The translations under genes were made by a program, and so were the position numbers. From positions 248,001-312,000 of the forward strand of contig JASANH010000720.1 in the NCBI GenBank assembly GCA_030248295.1: 64,000 nt of DNA, read 5' to 3'. Shown one piece after another: positions 1 through 11,684 of this stretch. Each line of letters begins with the position of its first letter. Positions within the stretch are counted from its first letter, which is position 1. The stretch is from Mesodorylaimus sp. YZB2_4 (lineage: Eukaryota > Nematoda > Enoplea > Dorylaimida > Dorylaimidae). The notes below the pieces were generated by a model, which saw nothing but the letters and a program-made list of their open reading frames with translations, ran no database searches and was not told where the DNA came from.

Positions 1-2377
1 TGAACGGGTGTATGCGAGCCTTCTTTAACATTTCTTCATTGGTCAGTCGTGATACGATCTTTCGCGACTCTTCCGATTTCTCTTTCAATAATTCGATCGA
101 AGTCATCTTGGACAAATTTCGTAACATAGCCGTCATTGGCATTTCCTCCAATAACGCTTTCCAAACCAATTTCGAATTCAATAATTGAGTTGGCACGTGT
201 TCACGAACCAATTTATACTTGTTTATCAATACTGCCGCCCCGATTTCATTCTCTTCTTTCAATAATAATTCGCTGGCTCGTACGTAGGCCAAAGCCGGGC
301 TCAATTTACGTTTTTCGTCGAATTCTTTGTTCGTCTCCTTAGCTTCTTCACGTTTCAAATCGAAAACGGCTTCTAAGCCTTTCACGGCGTAAACGAACAA
401 ATCTCGATGGTCCAACTTTTCAGGCAATTTCGGTGCTGGATGAGACAAACGCAGAAGATCGCGATGAGACCAATTGTTACGTTTCTTATATTTGGTGACA
501 GCGATGGCCACTTCTTTCGGGTCCTTGTCCAAATACCAATTTCCAATTGCCGTACGATGACTACGACCCCATCCTGAAACAACCAAGTAGGTACATAATT
601 GCAGGTTCGTGCCGTCCTGGTCTGGTTTCTCAAAAGCCCGAAAACTCGAAGCCCCGCTCCTCTAAGAGTTACCTATTTCAATTGATTCTGTGAGGATTTT
701 AGATTATCCAGGATTACTCCTCGACTCCCTGTGCGTACTTTATGCATGGCACACATTAGATTCGCGGACTGCACAAGTCCCCACCTGATAAACCTCCCCT
801 TGGTAGGTGAATTTCTAGCCGATTACCAAGCCTTGGGCCTTTTAAGCGTAGAGGGCCCTATCACCCCAGGCCTGGACCCAGATTCCTGATGCGATCTGGC
901 TGATCCGCTTCAAAAAATAAAAGATCGATGGGGATGACGTAGTTGACACTGAGTTCTCACCAACCTGCTCTCTTCTCTGTCAGTCTACTCCAAACGACAC
1001 AAGAGAGCTGACCAGCGCCTAGAGCGGGACTAATGGCTGATTTGAGAGAAAAAAAGGACTTTTTATCCTAGTATGCCACACCTTATAATTCCCCAGCAGA
1101 TAAAGCGCAAAAAATTTCAGTTGCTGGTCCAGCTGATCGGATCGGATAGGGAGCCGATACACCCTTAGATCGGCGGATCGGTTCGGTCGATGCTTGATCT
1201 TACCGCCCCCTCCCCCCCAATTCCAGTGTACACCCATACCAGTTCAAACAGCAGCCCCCCTCCAAACGACTTACCAGTAGTTTTTCCTTTTCCGATCAAC
1301 TCGCAATACTCAACAAATTGAAAAACGTGCGTTGGTATGCGGCAAACTTTTGGAAACGATTCGTATGCGCGTCGACGTAATTCGGTTCGCGATTTCTGAT
1401 CCAGAACTTCGGTTGAAAAACGAGCGCATAATGCCAAAGCGAACAGGGTTGGGTTTTGTTTGGCGGCACGTCCCGATAAACTCATTTCTTCCAAAACTTC
1501 GATCACTTGCATTCCGCTGCCTGAAACAAAAGATCAATAATGCCTTCTTGAGCATCCGTGATCGAACGCGGGGAAACCTAATTGCAGGAAAGCTGCACAT
1601 CGGCATGTGTCAGCCACCACTTTGCCTAGAAAGATAATAGCCGCACCCTACACATCAGTTCCTTTAACATTTCCCACGCACACATTTCACAAAACTTTAA
1701 TGAACTTCTAAGACACTGACGCAAAAATTTCGGAACTGGAATGTGTAAGATTTGGAAATTTGGAACAGCTGAAGCAAAAAAGGCATTAAAAATTTATTAT
1801 GCAATACGCGCGGTTGTGACACTACAGTATGGCGTACAATAGTATCTAGCTACGGTACTGTGGTACCGATCGACTGTACTGCATCTGCTAAGAGACCTGT
1901 TGGCACAAATAGACTCACAGTTAGGGTACCCCAAGTTCCTCAAATCTCTAGCGCTGTTCCGGGAATACTTACCATTTTCTATCATTTTGACGATATGTTT
2001 GGCATTGTCCAAAGTTAAATCTTGTTCCTTCACGTAGTAGGTACCACCTTCGGAACCGAGGCAAATAAATCGACGTAAACGAGTAACATCGTCGACTTGA
2101 AATGAGAATCCGCCAGCGTTGTTTGGTAACTATAACGAAATAATTTGGTAAGAAATTTGCGACTTCTTACAAACAAGACTATTGAGCCAAAACGTTTAAA
2201 ACGGAAGGGGTTTTTCGGAATATTTATCAGTTTTTGTTGAATTTATGTTAGCCAGTTTTACACGCAATTTTCGGTCCTTACCTGATCGCCATCAGCTGGC
2301 TGCGATTGTGGAACATCGGTTTCGATTGCTTCTTCTCGATAAATACTTTTGTAATATTCCGTCGATAACCGATACAT
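1..2377 (-). CDS. 60-kDa SS-A/Ro ribonucleoprotein (Ro60), 5' part, cut by window edge
   Basis: This encodes Ro60, the ring-shaped TROVE-domain protein that binds Y RNAs and misfolded small RNAs. Four exons join in phase: 2377-2282, 2129-1973, 1520-1275 and 573-1, giving about 357 codons. The ATG at 2377 has an in-frame TAG upstream. Blocks shared with vertebrate Ro60, recalled from memory, appear in order: CLGSEGGTYYVKEQ, GRAAKQNPTLFALALCARF, KVCRIPTHVFQF, NWSHRDLLRLSHPAPKLPEK, EEMPMTAMLRNLSKMT and KKARIHPF. All introns are GT-AG. The remaining HEAT-like repeats and the von Willebrand A / MIDAS domain would lie left of base 1. The intron between exons 3 and 4 carries a copy of the dispersed TIR element. 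The C. elegans counterpart is rop-1. Family assignment is near certain; the exact first exon is less so. Confidence 0.93.
893..1240 (-). mobile_element. Partial copy of the roughly 1-kb TIR element, in a Ro60 intron
   Basis: Read on the minus strand, this stretch matches the segment at 3590-3875. Shared parts are a GATCGG-rich block, a pyrimidine-rich block, the region around CTTTGGAGTGGTCTGAT, GGGCAGGTTGGTGAG and the GACGTCATCCCCAT block. It lies between Ro60 exons 3 and 4. Terminal inverted repeats are not recognisable, so it is a fragment. It is non-coding. Confidence 0.7.
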
Positions 2378-3540
2378 GGCTACAGCGAACACTCGATTCG
2401 AAAATCGCTAGTGACAAAATCGGACCGATTTCGTCGGTCAAAATCGAACAAATTCAACTTGAGAACGGAGCAAGCCGCCCGAACAACCGACTTCCGAGCT
2501 AATGAAACTAAGCAATGGCCAAATACCAAGAAGATCCCGACCGACAGAATAAATTTCTCTTTATTGCGCAAAGTTTAGTTCGTCCAACTGACGAAACGGA
2601 GCAACTCTTGCATACCGTTGTTTACATGTCATGGTGCAAGAGGAGGCTCTGACACAGGATTAACGAGCGTGCGGGAAGGATACTTGCTAGTGTCGACGAA
2701 CAGAGATGTGAAATGTTTATGTTAACTTCAGAAAAAAGCGAGGTTAGATTGCTGTAACAGGCTCTAGCAGAAATTTGCTGCCTGGCATGAACTAAATATT
2801 CTGAAAAAGTTTTTGAATCTCGCGCTCTTTCTAGACGTCACCAAAAAATGTCTGCTAGAAGCGGCAAAATTCTAAAAATCGATGACGGATCGATTCAGTA
2901 GGCAGGGCATTGTGGATGGAGCGGGGTTTGTCTACCAATTAATTTTTAAAGGTTTGGGCGACAACGTTGAGTAGCTGCTTACATACTCAAATTTAGTTTC
3001 TGAATTACTTATGCAGGCGATTTTTCAAAATCCATCCATTTGTTGGTTTATCCCATGTTTGGCAGTGTTGTGCAAAATTGAATTGTAAAAATCAAGTTTT
3101 CTTTACGAAGTCTAAATTCGCCTCTTGCAGAATTTGTGTCGCTAATGTGGCATTTTCCGATTTCAGCCTTGAAGTGGGCTCAGCTTAGGTAATTTCTGGC
3201 CTTCCCTCCTGTTACCATTTCCAAAGCCACTTATCCTTCTTCATCGATCTCGTCGAGCTGTTCTCGCTGTTTTTATTTTCGCCTTACTCCCATCCACGGT
3301 TGTGGTTGTCAAGCGACTGACATTGAATTAGGCCTGCCACTAGCTTCGACGAAGATGTACGTGCCCCCGTTGTTCGTATTGGAACCACGTCTGTCACTTA
3401 GCAGCGAGTTTTCTTGAATAAGGTGCCTGGTTATCGTTCTTGCTCGTAATGTTACCCAGCCAGTTATCGCCAACGTTTGACTCCATTTGCGACGAGGTGC
3501 GAATGCCGCATTAAATTGCATCTACCGTTAATATCTCGAT
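2378..3540. other. Intergenic, no gene recognised
   Basis: This lies upstream of Ro60. Only short open frames without recognisable similarity are present, and no tRNA-like or tandem structure was seen. The Ro60 promoter should lie in the first few hundred bases, but I cannot point to a specific motif. Confidence 0.5.
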
Positions 3541-3589
3541 TTTATGGTACGGATGATGGTTTGGTTGTTTTGCCTGCCTGGTTTCCGGC

Positions 3590-3910
3590 ATCGACCGATC
3601 CGATCCAACTCCTGGATCGGCAACTAAAATTTTTCTCGCTTCATCTGCTGGAAAATAATAAAGTGTTGCATACTATGGAAAGAAAGTCCCGTTTTTTTTT
3701 CTCTCAAATCAGCATTTAATCTCACTTTGGGCGCTAGTTAATTCTCCTGTGTCCTTTGGAGTGGTCTGATAAAGAGCTACAGCGAAGAAACAGGGCAGGT
3801 TGGTGAGACAGTGCTAAAGACGTCATCCCCATTGATCTTGTATTCTATGAAGCGGATCGGTATCGGGATCGAGGCCTTGGGTCGGATCGGTCGATGCTGG
3901 GCTTGTTTTA
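3590..3910 (+). mobile_element. Partial copy of the roughly 1-kb TIR element
   Basis: This is homologous in the same order to 893-1240 (inverted), 5830-6100 and 11880-12110. The best-conserved core is CTTTGGAGTGGTCTGAT followed by GGGCAGGTTGGTGAG. It carries GGATCGG clusters at both ends. No open frame is shared between copies, so the family looks non-autonomous. Confidence 0.7.
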
Positions 3911-5200
3911 CGGGATTTCTGTAAATCACTCTAATTTGGCGGTTTTCAAGGATAGCCTAAACCGCGAAATTTTCCTTCCGCGAAATTTGTTGTGTAAACC
4001 ATAAATTCCAGACAAAACTTATCAAGACAGACAAGTATCAGCGGGAGATTCAAATGCGTAGGACTACCTTACTTTTAGCCTCATTATCCTCACAATATTT
4101 GGCTCCAACTCCAACTTCAGGTCCGATTATTTTCCGTAAGTCCAATCTCAGAGTGGGGTATTGGTCGCATTATTTAAATTGGGACACATTGACGAGCATT
4201 TTGAACAGCTCCAAAGACACTAGTCGTTTCCCAGCCTGCCCAACCCCAAGGGTTGATCAGTGACAATCTCAGATCAACTCTTGACCGCTGTCTATCATTT
4301 TTCAATCGCTCGCAATTCTCTTCCGAGGAGCAGCCAGTGCATTTGTGTTTCGAAGCCAGTTTTAAAAAAGGTGTATTCTCACTTTTTTTTGCATATTAGC
4401 TGATAGATGTGTCTTATTGACTGGCGATTTCAGTTGGATTGTCCAAAAGCTACAGACCAGGAAGATCTCTTTCAGAATCTCTGCTTCACTTCAGCCAGAC
4501 CAGAAAACACCACATTTGGACTTAATGGATGATTTCACATTTTTGAATCACCAAGACAGCTGCAGCACAGCTAAGCTAATAGTGGATTCGGAATATACGA
4601 TTGAGGCATAAGTATTTGGGTAGGATACAGCAAACTCATCAGCTGATAAAGTGTTCCATGTGCTTCAGACATTCCCGAGTCAAATTCGTGGTACTGGTGC
4701 CTGACGGTGTGCCAGAAATCTCGAAAAGGCCCAAAATCTCAAAACTGCGAAATTACAGCGATTTACACTAAGTAGAGAGCGCTTCGAGGTTATCCCCTAT
4801 TCGTGACTGGTGTTCAATCTCGATTTTAGATGACTCAAATTGATCAAGCTCTCCGATCAGTCATTATCAACCTGTTTTAAACCATCGGTCATAAAAGTAT
4901 CGATTGATTAAGACAATCGTCGATCAATCAATATCCAATCATGTTTCGCCGATGGCGCATCTTTTATCGAGGCCGATTTCGCGCTCGCATATTTGGTTTG
5001 CTGATGGCGGGATTTGGCTTCATCCTTTTTCTTACGGTAAGGACGAGTGGGCCCTTTTTTACTTCACTCACATTCCCCCAATAGCGCCGACGAGTGATAT
5101 TTTCTATTTGTTCCTGTATCGATCATAATAAAAATTCGGCCTCCTCAGGGCGCGTGTACTTTATCTTACTGATAGGCCATTCCGCTAATCTGCATTGGGA
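3911..5200. other. Intergenic, no convincing gene
   Basis: A CGCGAAATTTTC-type motif at about 3960-3990 recurs near 53690-53760 and 55046-55110. Small open frames at 4054-4263 and about 4439-4535 resemble short exons but match nothing I know. There is no other structure. Confidence 0.4.
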
Positions 5201-5277
5201 ATAAAGACAAGGCTGACAGGCAGAATATTGAGTGTCGGGTGCATACATGCCGACGGTCTGAACTTTAGCCTATAATT

Positions 5278-5640
5278 GCGCAATCCCCCTGACAAAATTG
5301 GTGCGCAATCCATAAATTTTGCTGTTTTTGGTGCGCAATCCCTAAATTTCGCTGTTTTTGGTGCGCAATCCCTAAATTTCGCTGTTTTTGGTGCGCAATC
5401 CCTAAATTTTGCTGTTTTTGGTGCGCAATCCCTAAATTTTGTCACCTTTGGCTCGAAATCACTAAGTTTCGCTGTCTTCAATACGCAATCCCTAAATTTC
5501 GCTGTTTTTGATGCGCTATCACTGAATCTTGCCGTTTCTGGCTCAAAATCACCAAATTTCGCCGTTTTTTTATTGAGCAATCACTGAATTTTGCCATTTT
5601 CGGCTCAAAATCACTAAATTTCGCTGTTTTAGATGCGCAA
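5278..5640. repeat. 30-bp minisatellite, part 1
   Basis: About twelve tandem units of 30 bp, typified by GCAATCCCTAAATTTCGCTG. Because 30 is divisible by three, several frames stay open on both strands, giving 10-residue peptide repeats (KTAKFRDCAP on the minus strand, AVFGAQSLNF on the plus). I read these frames as a by-product of the period, not as a gene. Units in the middle are nearly identical and the outer ones diverge, as expected for array homogenisation. The array continues at 6675. Confidence 0.9.
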
Positions 5641-6674
5641 GGGGCCATCCATAAAGGACGTCCACCAAAAAATGCGATTTTTCGACTCCCCCTCCCCCTA
5701 TCCACCTTTCATCCGTTTCGCCTGGGCCCCCCCTAAAAATGGACGTCCACTTGAGCAGACCCTCCCATAGGAAAATATTCTCTTCGAAACAGCATTGCTC
5801 CCAGCATCGACTGATCCGCCGAAATGATGGGTCATTCAGTCTTCAGTTTGATTCGACTGCTGCATCAGCCGAATTGGGAACTAAAATTTTGCGCTCTCTC
5901 TAAAAATGTGTCATGCCACATCCAATTTGAAACTTCTCCAATTTTCCTCCAAAATCAGAATTGAATACCGCTTTAGGTGCAAGGTAGTGCTCCTGAGTTT
6001 TTGGAGTGGTTTGATGGACAGTGACAGCGAGGAAAGGAAATATAGGGCAGGCTGCTGGGAACCTTATCCATAAAAATATCTCATTTCTTGAACGGATCAC
6101 CCAGATCGAGATCGGGACCCACGTCGAGGGTCGGATCAGTCAGTGCTATAATTGGGCAACATCCCTGACATCCCGATGGCCCCCTAGCGCCTGGAATCCA
6201 TCGCCCTGGATGGGGAGGTCGGCCCGTGGTTGATGTTTCAGCCACAGATGTAGTCGCTCTCTCTCACATTCAGAGTACTTGCCCAGCAAACCCCCTCTCC
6301 CACCCCTGCAGGTCTTGGTTACCAAGACACCAGATTGAGCCACAAAGCCACTGGCAGCACCACTAAAATCGTTTTATCCGCCTCAGAAAAAGAGAAGCCA
6401 AAAGGGATGAAAAATGTTTGGGAAAACTGGAATATAATCGACCTGAGTCCTTGGATAGTCGTTTCATTTGATGATTTCAATATTAGTAATTTTACTCGTA
6501 TCTCTAGCGTTAATACTATGATAATTGTGATAATTGTCCGAGATGACCCGCCGATTTTGTGAAGTGGACGTCCACTTGGCGTCAGCCTCCCCCCTCCTCC
6601 ATCCACTTCCGTCCACTTTCCGCTCACCCCCACCCTCCCCCCTAGTGTAGACGTCCTTGTAATGGGTGGCTCCC
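5641..6674 (+). mobile_element. Complete TIR element (roughly 1 kb, non-autonomous) inserted in the minisatellite
   Basis: The left end starts GGGGCCATCC and the right end finishes GGGTGGCTCCC; both carry GGACGTCC-type sequence just inside. Removing 5641-6674 restores the 30-bp repeat phase (GATGCGC before, AATCTCTGAAC after), which places the insertion precisely with a 2-3 bp target duplication (AA or CAA). The interior holds the CTTTGGAGTGGTTTGAT core seen in the other copies and a palindromic GTGGACGTCCAC near each end. No transposase is encoded. Superfamily is undecided. Confidence 0.75.
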
Positions 6675-6803
6675 AATCTCTGAACTTTGCCATTTTTGGC
6701 TCAAAATGACTAAATTTCGCTGTTTTTGATGCGTTATCAATGAATTTTGCCATTTTTGGCTCAAAATCACAAAATTTCGCTGTCTTCGATGCGCAGACAC
6801 CTA
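6675..6803. repeat. 30-bp minisatellite, part 2
   Basis: Four to five diverged 30-bp units continue the array of 5278-5640 after the inserted element. The unit order and phase match, which supports a single array split by insertion. Confidence 0.8.
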
Positions 6804-7088
6804 AGTTCGTAATTTCTTGGTGAACCTGTGCGGTTCATTTTTACTACAGTCATTACGGAAGCACGTGATTACCACGCGTTACCAGTACACAGTACCAATT
6901 GCGCAGTGGAGGCGAAAACACCTTCAACGAATGATACCTAATGCGCACCAGAGCAGGCAAAAGCTGGAATAGACTGCGCAAAATTTGCTTATGCGCAGAA
7001 TGAAGGTGAATTTTTTAAAAAAATTTTCTCGGCTGCGACTGCGCAATGCCCCGCCTTTTTTTCAAAATTTTCAAAAATTTTGAAGGTC

Positions 7089-7109
7089 AGCCTATAATGA
7101 TTATAGGCT
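7089..7109. repeat. Perfect 21-nt palindrome
   Basis: AGCCTATAAT and ATTATAGGCT are exact reverse complements separated by one base. It sits just inside the right terminal repeat of the outer element at 5242-7132, so it is probably part of that element's end. Confidence 0.7.
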
Positions 7110-7284
7110 ATTATAGGGTGTCGGCATGTATGGTGTATTTAGGGCTTTTTTACAAGCCTCATGACAGCCTGCATGAGGGTTGCATTTTCTAGAAGAGTAT
7201 CAGAAATCAGATAGATTAGACACTTCGGAGTAAAAGGCATGTACAGTAAGAATGTAGAAATCACCTTCAAGTTATTTTATTGTG

Positions 7285-7360
7285 GCGTACAGTTGATGTG
7301 CTAGTGAACTGGGCTAAAGATCTTGGAAGTGGGTTCGATTCCCGCTCAGGGTTTAAGGTT
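7285..7360 (+). repeat. tRNA-like SINE head
   Basis: A box-A-like TGGCGTACAGTTGATG is followed about 45 bases later by a box-B-like GGGTTCGATTCCCGC. The 3' part (CCGCTCAGGGTTT) is shared with the minus-strand copy at 17785-17850. The cloverleaf is not complete, so I call it a tRNA-derived SINE relic, not a tRNA gene. It lies just upstream of the first visible exon of the DUF1647 gene. Confidence 0.55.
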
Positions 7361-7413
7361 TTGATTGTGTATTGATTGCTTTTTCCTGTATTTCTGAAGA
7401 AATTTTATTTCAG

Positions 7414-10056
7414 GAAATTCAAAACAATTACATCGGTCATTATATTATCAATGATCAGTTACTAATCGATCAAAATATTCCGAAAAGTTGTTTATGTGTC
7501 GATAATGAAACTGGGATCGGGTATAATTTTTGTTATCGTCTACCATCGAAATATGGAATTCCAACGATTGGAAAACGTTTTTCTTGCGATAACTTGCCGA
7601 TAATTAAAAGATTAGGTTTATTAGATTTACGTTTGGATGATTATTTTCGATTCGAAAAAGAGATCTTAATCGATAATCCGCCATTCGTCACGGCTGCTTC
7701 TGAAGGATATTTCGATCGGGCGCTCATTTTAATCAAGAGTTTGCACAAATTTTTTCCGCAGTCCAATCAACGCATTGTTGTCTACGATTTGGGTTTATCG
7801 GATGCAAGTATCGCTCAGCTACGACGATTGTGCAATGTCGAACGGCGAGTTTTCCAATTTGACCGATATCCGACCTGGGTGCGATCATTGTCCGAATATC
7901 GATGGAAACCGATATTGATCGCAGTAAGTATCGATCGATCGATCAATTTTGAGGAACCAATGCATAATTGCTCAGTGGCTGCATACTCATCTGACGGACT
8001 ACAGCACTATAAGTAGATGAGATAAAACAGCGGCTAAAGGGGGGCGTGGCTTCATAAGTTTTGAACCAATCAGAATTCGAGATTGTCTAAAGTTGGGAAT
8101 ACGATTTCTAGGAGGCGGTGAAAAGGCACGGTGCTATTTGGTATATGGATAGTAGTGTTCAATTGGAGAAAGACAATTTGTCGCACGTCTACGAATTGTT
8201 GAATTGTCGACGAAATTCGAAGGCAGGCCTGTATCATCCCATCACTGTCGGAGTGACTTTGGTGAATGCTAAATTTATCGAATCTGGATGGCATTTGGAC
8301 CTTTGGACCGAATCTGTACGACGGTGCGATAAATTCGCGTATATGTTACAAGGGTTCACAGGACATGGAATATATAGTGCAACGAATCCAGGTGAGTTCT
8401 CTTTGTTGTACTCCTATTTTTATTTTAACTTTTACACATTATGAATGATAATGTTAGTATGGCCAAATAACTACTTAGCAAAAATCAGTGCGGCACGAGG
8501 GGCGAACAGGGGCATGATCAACTGCCATTGACGCTTTAGAGCAAATCCAACTTTCCAACTCTATAAGCAAGCAGAAACATAACGTGATACCAGCTACGCA
8601 TTGACGCAATAAATCCAGAAAAAAGAGGCATGTTTTCCTTGCGCTCACAGGAATATATGTAAAAGCGGGCTTAGAGCAACAGAATATTGACGGGTATACT
8701 GTGCTCGACAGAACCAAATAAAATGTCTTAACCGAAAATGTAGCATCGACTCCAAGTGAGCGTACCCTTCCTTCCAGCTCCTCCCACATCTCACAGACAC
8801 TAGCACACGCAAAAAATAATGTTCCATAGTGTCAAAGCATTTTCGCACCACTGGCATGTTTCTGACTCCTTAATTTTCCTCAAAAAAGATAGCGACCCGT
8901 TGGAATTGGGCGGTGCAGGAGCCTCCACTGAAAACTGATTAGAGCAGGTTGTGACCGAAAGCGAGCAAGCAAGCGAAAATAAGGTAGGATCTCTGGGATA
9001 TCACTTGATCTCTGCCAGGAGTGCTGCGAGGCAAATACAGAAACATCTAATTTGACCGAAAAAGAATAAAAAGTCTTAGATCTAGCCTGGGATATAGATT
9101 GAAAGGACTGGTTTAGAGAGGTGAAGAATTCAGTTGACTCAGAAATGACCGCAGGCAGATTCAGGTGAGTTCTCGTTTTGATATGTGAGGTGAGAAATAA
9201 GGTGAGTGTGTAAAGTATAGGTTGGTTCAACAAGTGCCAAGGAGCGAAGTAGCTGTCTTTGTGGACCTGAGTCCGACTTCATTATCCTCGGGGGGGGGGG
9301 GGGGGGGATGCATTAAACAGAGAATGGATCTACACCATGATGTAGAATAGGCCTCAGGATGTCGTAAGAGATAGGACATTTTTTAGGCTCGAACTGATTT
9401 TTAGGCTCGGATGCGTAAATTTCCCCTAGTTTTCTCCAATTCATGATCTTAGGTGTAGATTGCTCTTACCACTGACTAATCGTGGTCGATGCACTGCACG
9501 CCGTCGCATTCAATCAGAACCAACGTGTAGGCGGAGCTAAAAGGGGCGTGGCTTACCGCTGTAGCTGATCAGTACGCGCTGTGAGTCAGATTTGTATTTC
9601 AGGGGTTTATAAATATATTCCAACGGATGAAAAGAGATTGAAACAAAGCACTTGTAAAATGTACGAGGCTGGACACGTTTTGGTCGTTCGAACAGTAGAA
9701 GTTATTCAAGATGTCCTAAAATGGTAAGGAGTGGAAAAATACAAAATTACAATTTTGAATCTGTTTTTAATTTTAGGTACGTCCTTTGCGCACTTGAGAA
9801 AGATTGCATGGCTCCACCTGGGGCTAGCTTAGGTTGCGGATTCAATTTGGATCGATTTAGCGTGTACGCTGAATGTCATCGATTCGATCAGTCGATAGTT
9901 AATTTGTTATTGGCCAATCGTAATTATTTCAATTATTATTATTGGACGAGCGGTATTGTGGATTTTTTCCACATCGTTCGAGGAGGCGGTTTGTATTTGA
10001 AGGATGCTAATGCTCAACTGCGCGAGTGTGTTGGCAATTCTAGTAAGATTCAGTAG
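7414..10056 (+). CDS. DUF1647 / LD39211p-like protein (glycosyltransferase-like), 5' end not found
   Basis: Four exons, 7414-7923, 8112-8391, 9603-9723 and 9777-10056, join in phase to 396 codons plus TAG. Acceptors and donors are canonical (TTTCAG, GTAAGT, GTGAGT, GTAAGG). The centre, [20 protein letters not shown] then [12 protein letters not shown] and later [10 protein letters not shown], is the signature I associate with Pfam DUF1647. This family occurs in nematodes and arthropods and has a nucleotide-sugar-transferase-like fold; a biochemical function is not established to my knowledge. The aspartate in WYMDSS is the likely metal or donor site by analogy. The first visible exon starts at a splice acceptor, so an N-terminal exon with signal anchor must lie upstream. 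I could not identify it; the interval to the left is filled by mobile elements. Confidence 0.85.
8392..9602 (+). other. Large intron of the DUF1647 gene
   Basis: No nested gene is seen. It contains an uninterrupted run of about 18 G at 9290-9308 and otherwise unremarkable sequence. Confidence 0.6.
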
Positions 10057-11204
10057 GGAAGTTTTTGAGATTTTTGCTGGTATTTCGTTAAGGGATCGAG
10101 TTTTGAGAGCTTTTTTGAGAAGGATTTAAGCATTTTTGTTTCTGTTTCGTTTGTGGTCTCGTTTTCATTTGATCTCTGATTGACCAATCGTACATGTCAG
10201 GCTGTCAGACTGGTGGCTTGGTTGTGAATATCCGTCATCAGTGATTGTGTTAAGCCGTAGTGTCAAGTTTTTTTTTAAGATGTGGCTTGAATTTTCGCCA
10301 AATTCTCTTAAACTTTGCCCATATTTTGGTTCGTGATACTCTTATCAGAAGCATTTGTTGTTCTTCCTTTTTTGACCTTATCCACTGGTCAATGCCATGT
10401 TTATGCATTTTCGGTGTCTTTGTTTTGACAGCACATGTTTTGTGCCTTTTTTGTGTGTTCATTGTGGATTGGCGTATGATCGCGCCAGTTTTTAATTCAC
10501 TGATCATGAGTTCGCTTTTTAAAACTTGAAATGGTTTTCGTGATTTGTGGTCAATAAAGGTGAAAACTTGTGCTGTGACCGAGTCAGCAAAACCTGAAAT
10601 CGATTTGAAAATGCATGGCGCACTTTGTTGAAGGGGGTGGAGAAAATGGGTTTGTAAGGACTGCGTAGATCAGGTGTTGGCTGTCTCAGACTAATCGTAA
10701 GAAGTAAGTGGTGTCGAGTGCTGCTGTGAGGGACGAGAAATGAGTCAAGCCCATGCACGGATGTGACCCAAACCAGCAAGGATTTGGGAGGCTCCGATTT
10801 TAAATACGATCAGATCAATGCTACAGTCGCCAAAAATGTGGCAATCGTACTGCACAGATCCTAAAGACAAATCCCAAAAACTCTTTGCAATTATCTGAAG
10901 TCGACTGCACCAACACCCGATATTTGTGACTTCATCCAACTTGATGCTGCAAACAGTCAAACTGTTTGTTGTATTGTGTGCGACGGCGGACAAGCGAGTG
11001 GTCCAAGGTCTTTCGTAGCCCGAGCCTGATAGAGGCGCGTCCTGCAGAGTCTCGTCACTGAGACCCTGATCCTTAACAAACCCCTCACGTCAGGCGTGTA
11101 TGACTGTTTGCAGCGTCGTTGCAACTGTATGATGCACGTGCTAGAAGATAATTCCTCTTGTGCGATTCATGTTTCAACCGCCACTATTTAGGCTTGAGGT
11201 GCTG
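10057..11204. other. Intergenic, no gene recognised
   Basis: Only short open frames with no recognisable similarity are present. The first few hundred bases should hold the 3' UTR of the DUF1647 gene; no clear AATAAA was singled out. Confidence 0.4.
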
Positions 11205-11218
11205 TTATCACAGAAGAT

Positions 11219-11634
11219 TCATTTTATAAATTTTTTTGCCGAAGCCCGTTTTGCCTAGCCGGCCAGCAGTCAAACCTTGTAAGCAAGGCTGAGCGGGGAC
11301 CAGCACACACAGAAGCGTCCCTCTGCGAGGAGCACTCCGCGCGAGGGCATCCTGGACAGGACACCGACTTCCTCGGACGATGGCGGGCGGGCTGTGAACC
11401 CTGTCGGTGTTGGACAGTCGAGACTGTCTCCTCGTTTGGTTTCCGTCTCTCCACTCGGAGCGCCTCGACGGGACCGGGTGAGTCACCCACGGCCTGGCGT
11501 GCAAGGTCAGCGAGGGTTTATGGTTCGCAAACCGACCTCCATCACCGGGGATCGAACCCAGCATGAGTGCAGCCACTCGCTCCCAAGCAATATGGAGAGG
11601 CGAGTGCTGAACTGCTGCACCACCGCGGCCGCTC
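11219..11634 (-). mobile_element. tRNA-headed SINE, full-length copy with 14-bp target duplication
   Basis: On the minus strand it starts GGCCGCGGTGGTGCAGCAG, keeps the TGGTGCAG part of box A, and has a GTTCGATCCCC box B. The body matches 34646-35057 and 44265-44711. TTATCACAGAAGAT occurs immediately outside both ends (11205-11218 and 11635-11648), a target-site duplication typical of LINE-mediated retroposition. The 3' end on the minus strand is A/T-rich. It is non-coding although several frames stay open. Confidence 0.88.
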
Positions 11635-11684
11635 TTATCACAGAAGATAATCTTATCATGTCTAACCTAAAGTGCCCAAGGGCT

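Larger units (their letters stand above)
5242..7132. mobile_element. Outer TIR-like element with a minisatellite core, itself interrupted by another element
   Basis: The 13-mer CATACATGCCGAC at 5242-5254 recurs as an exact reverse complement at 7120-7132. A second inverted match, AGCCTATAAT, lies just inside both ends. Between them are a 30-bp tandem array (5278-5640), an inserted TIR element (5641-6674) and the continuation of the same array (6675-6803). This gives an imperfect terminal inverted repeat of about 40 bp around a minisatellite core. No transposase frame is present. The exact outer ends and target duplication are not resolved. Confidence 0.55.

Noticed and set aside
4054-4535. 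Possible small secreted gene (MRRTTLLLASLSSQYLAP and a following Cys-containing exon)
   Set aside because: No family, no consistent splice phase between the two pieces and no other support.
5276-5587. Both-strand open frames with 10-residue repeats over the minisatellite
   Set aside because: A 30-bp period keeps any stop-free frame open automatically. There is no start context, splice site or similarity, and the array lies inside a mobile element.
5278-5640. Regularly repeated units resembling a CRISPR array
   Set aside because: Units are contiguous with no unique spacers, and the host is a eukaryote.
11224-11576. Overlapping open frames within the SINE (and equivalents at 34628-35017 and 44132-44730)
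   Set aside because: These frames recur only because the GC-rich SINE lacks stops. They lie in a non-coding retroposon with pol III promoter elements.
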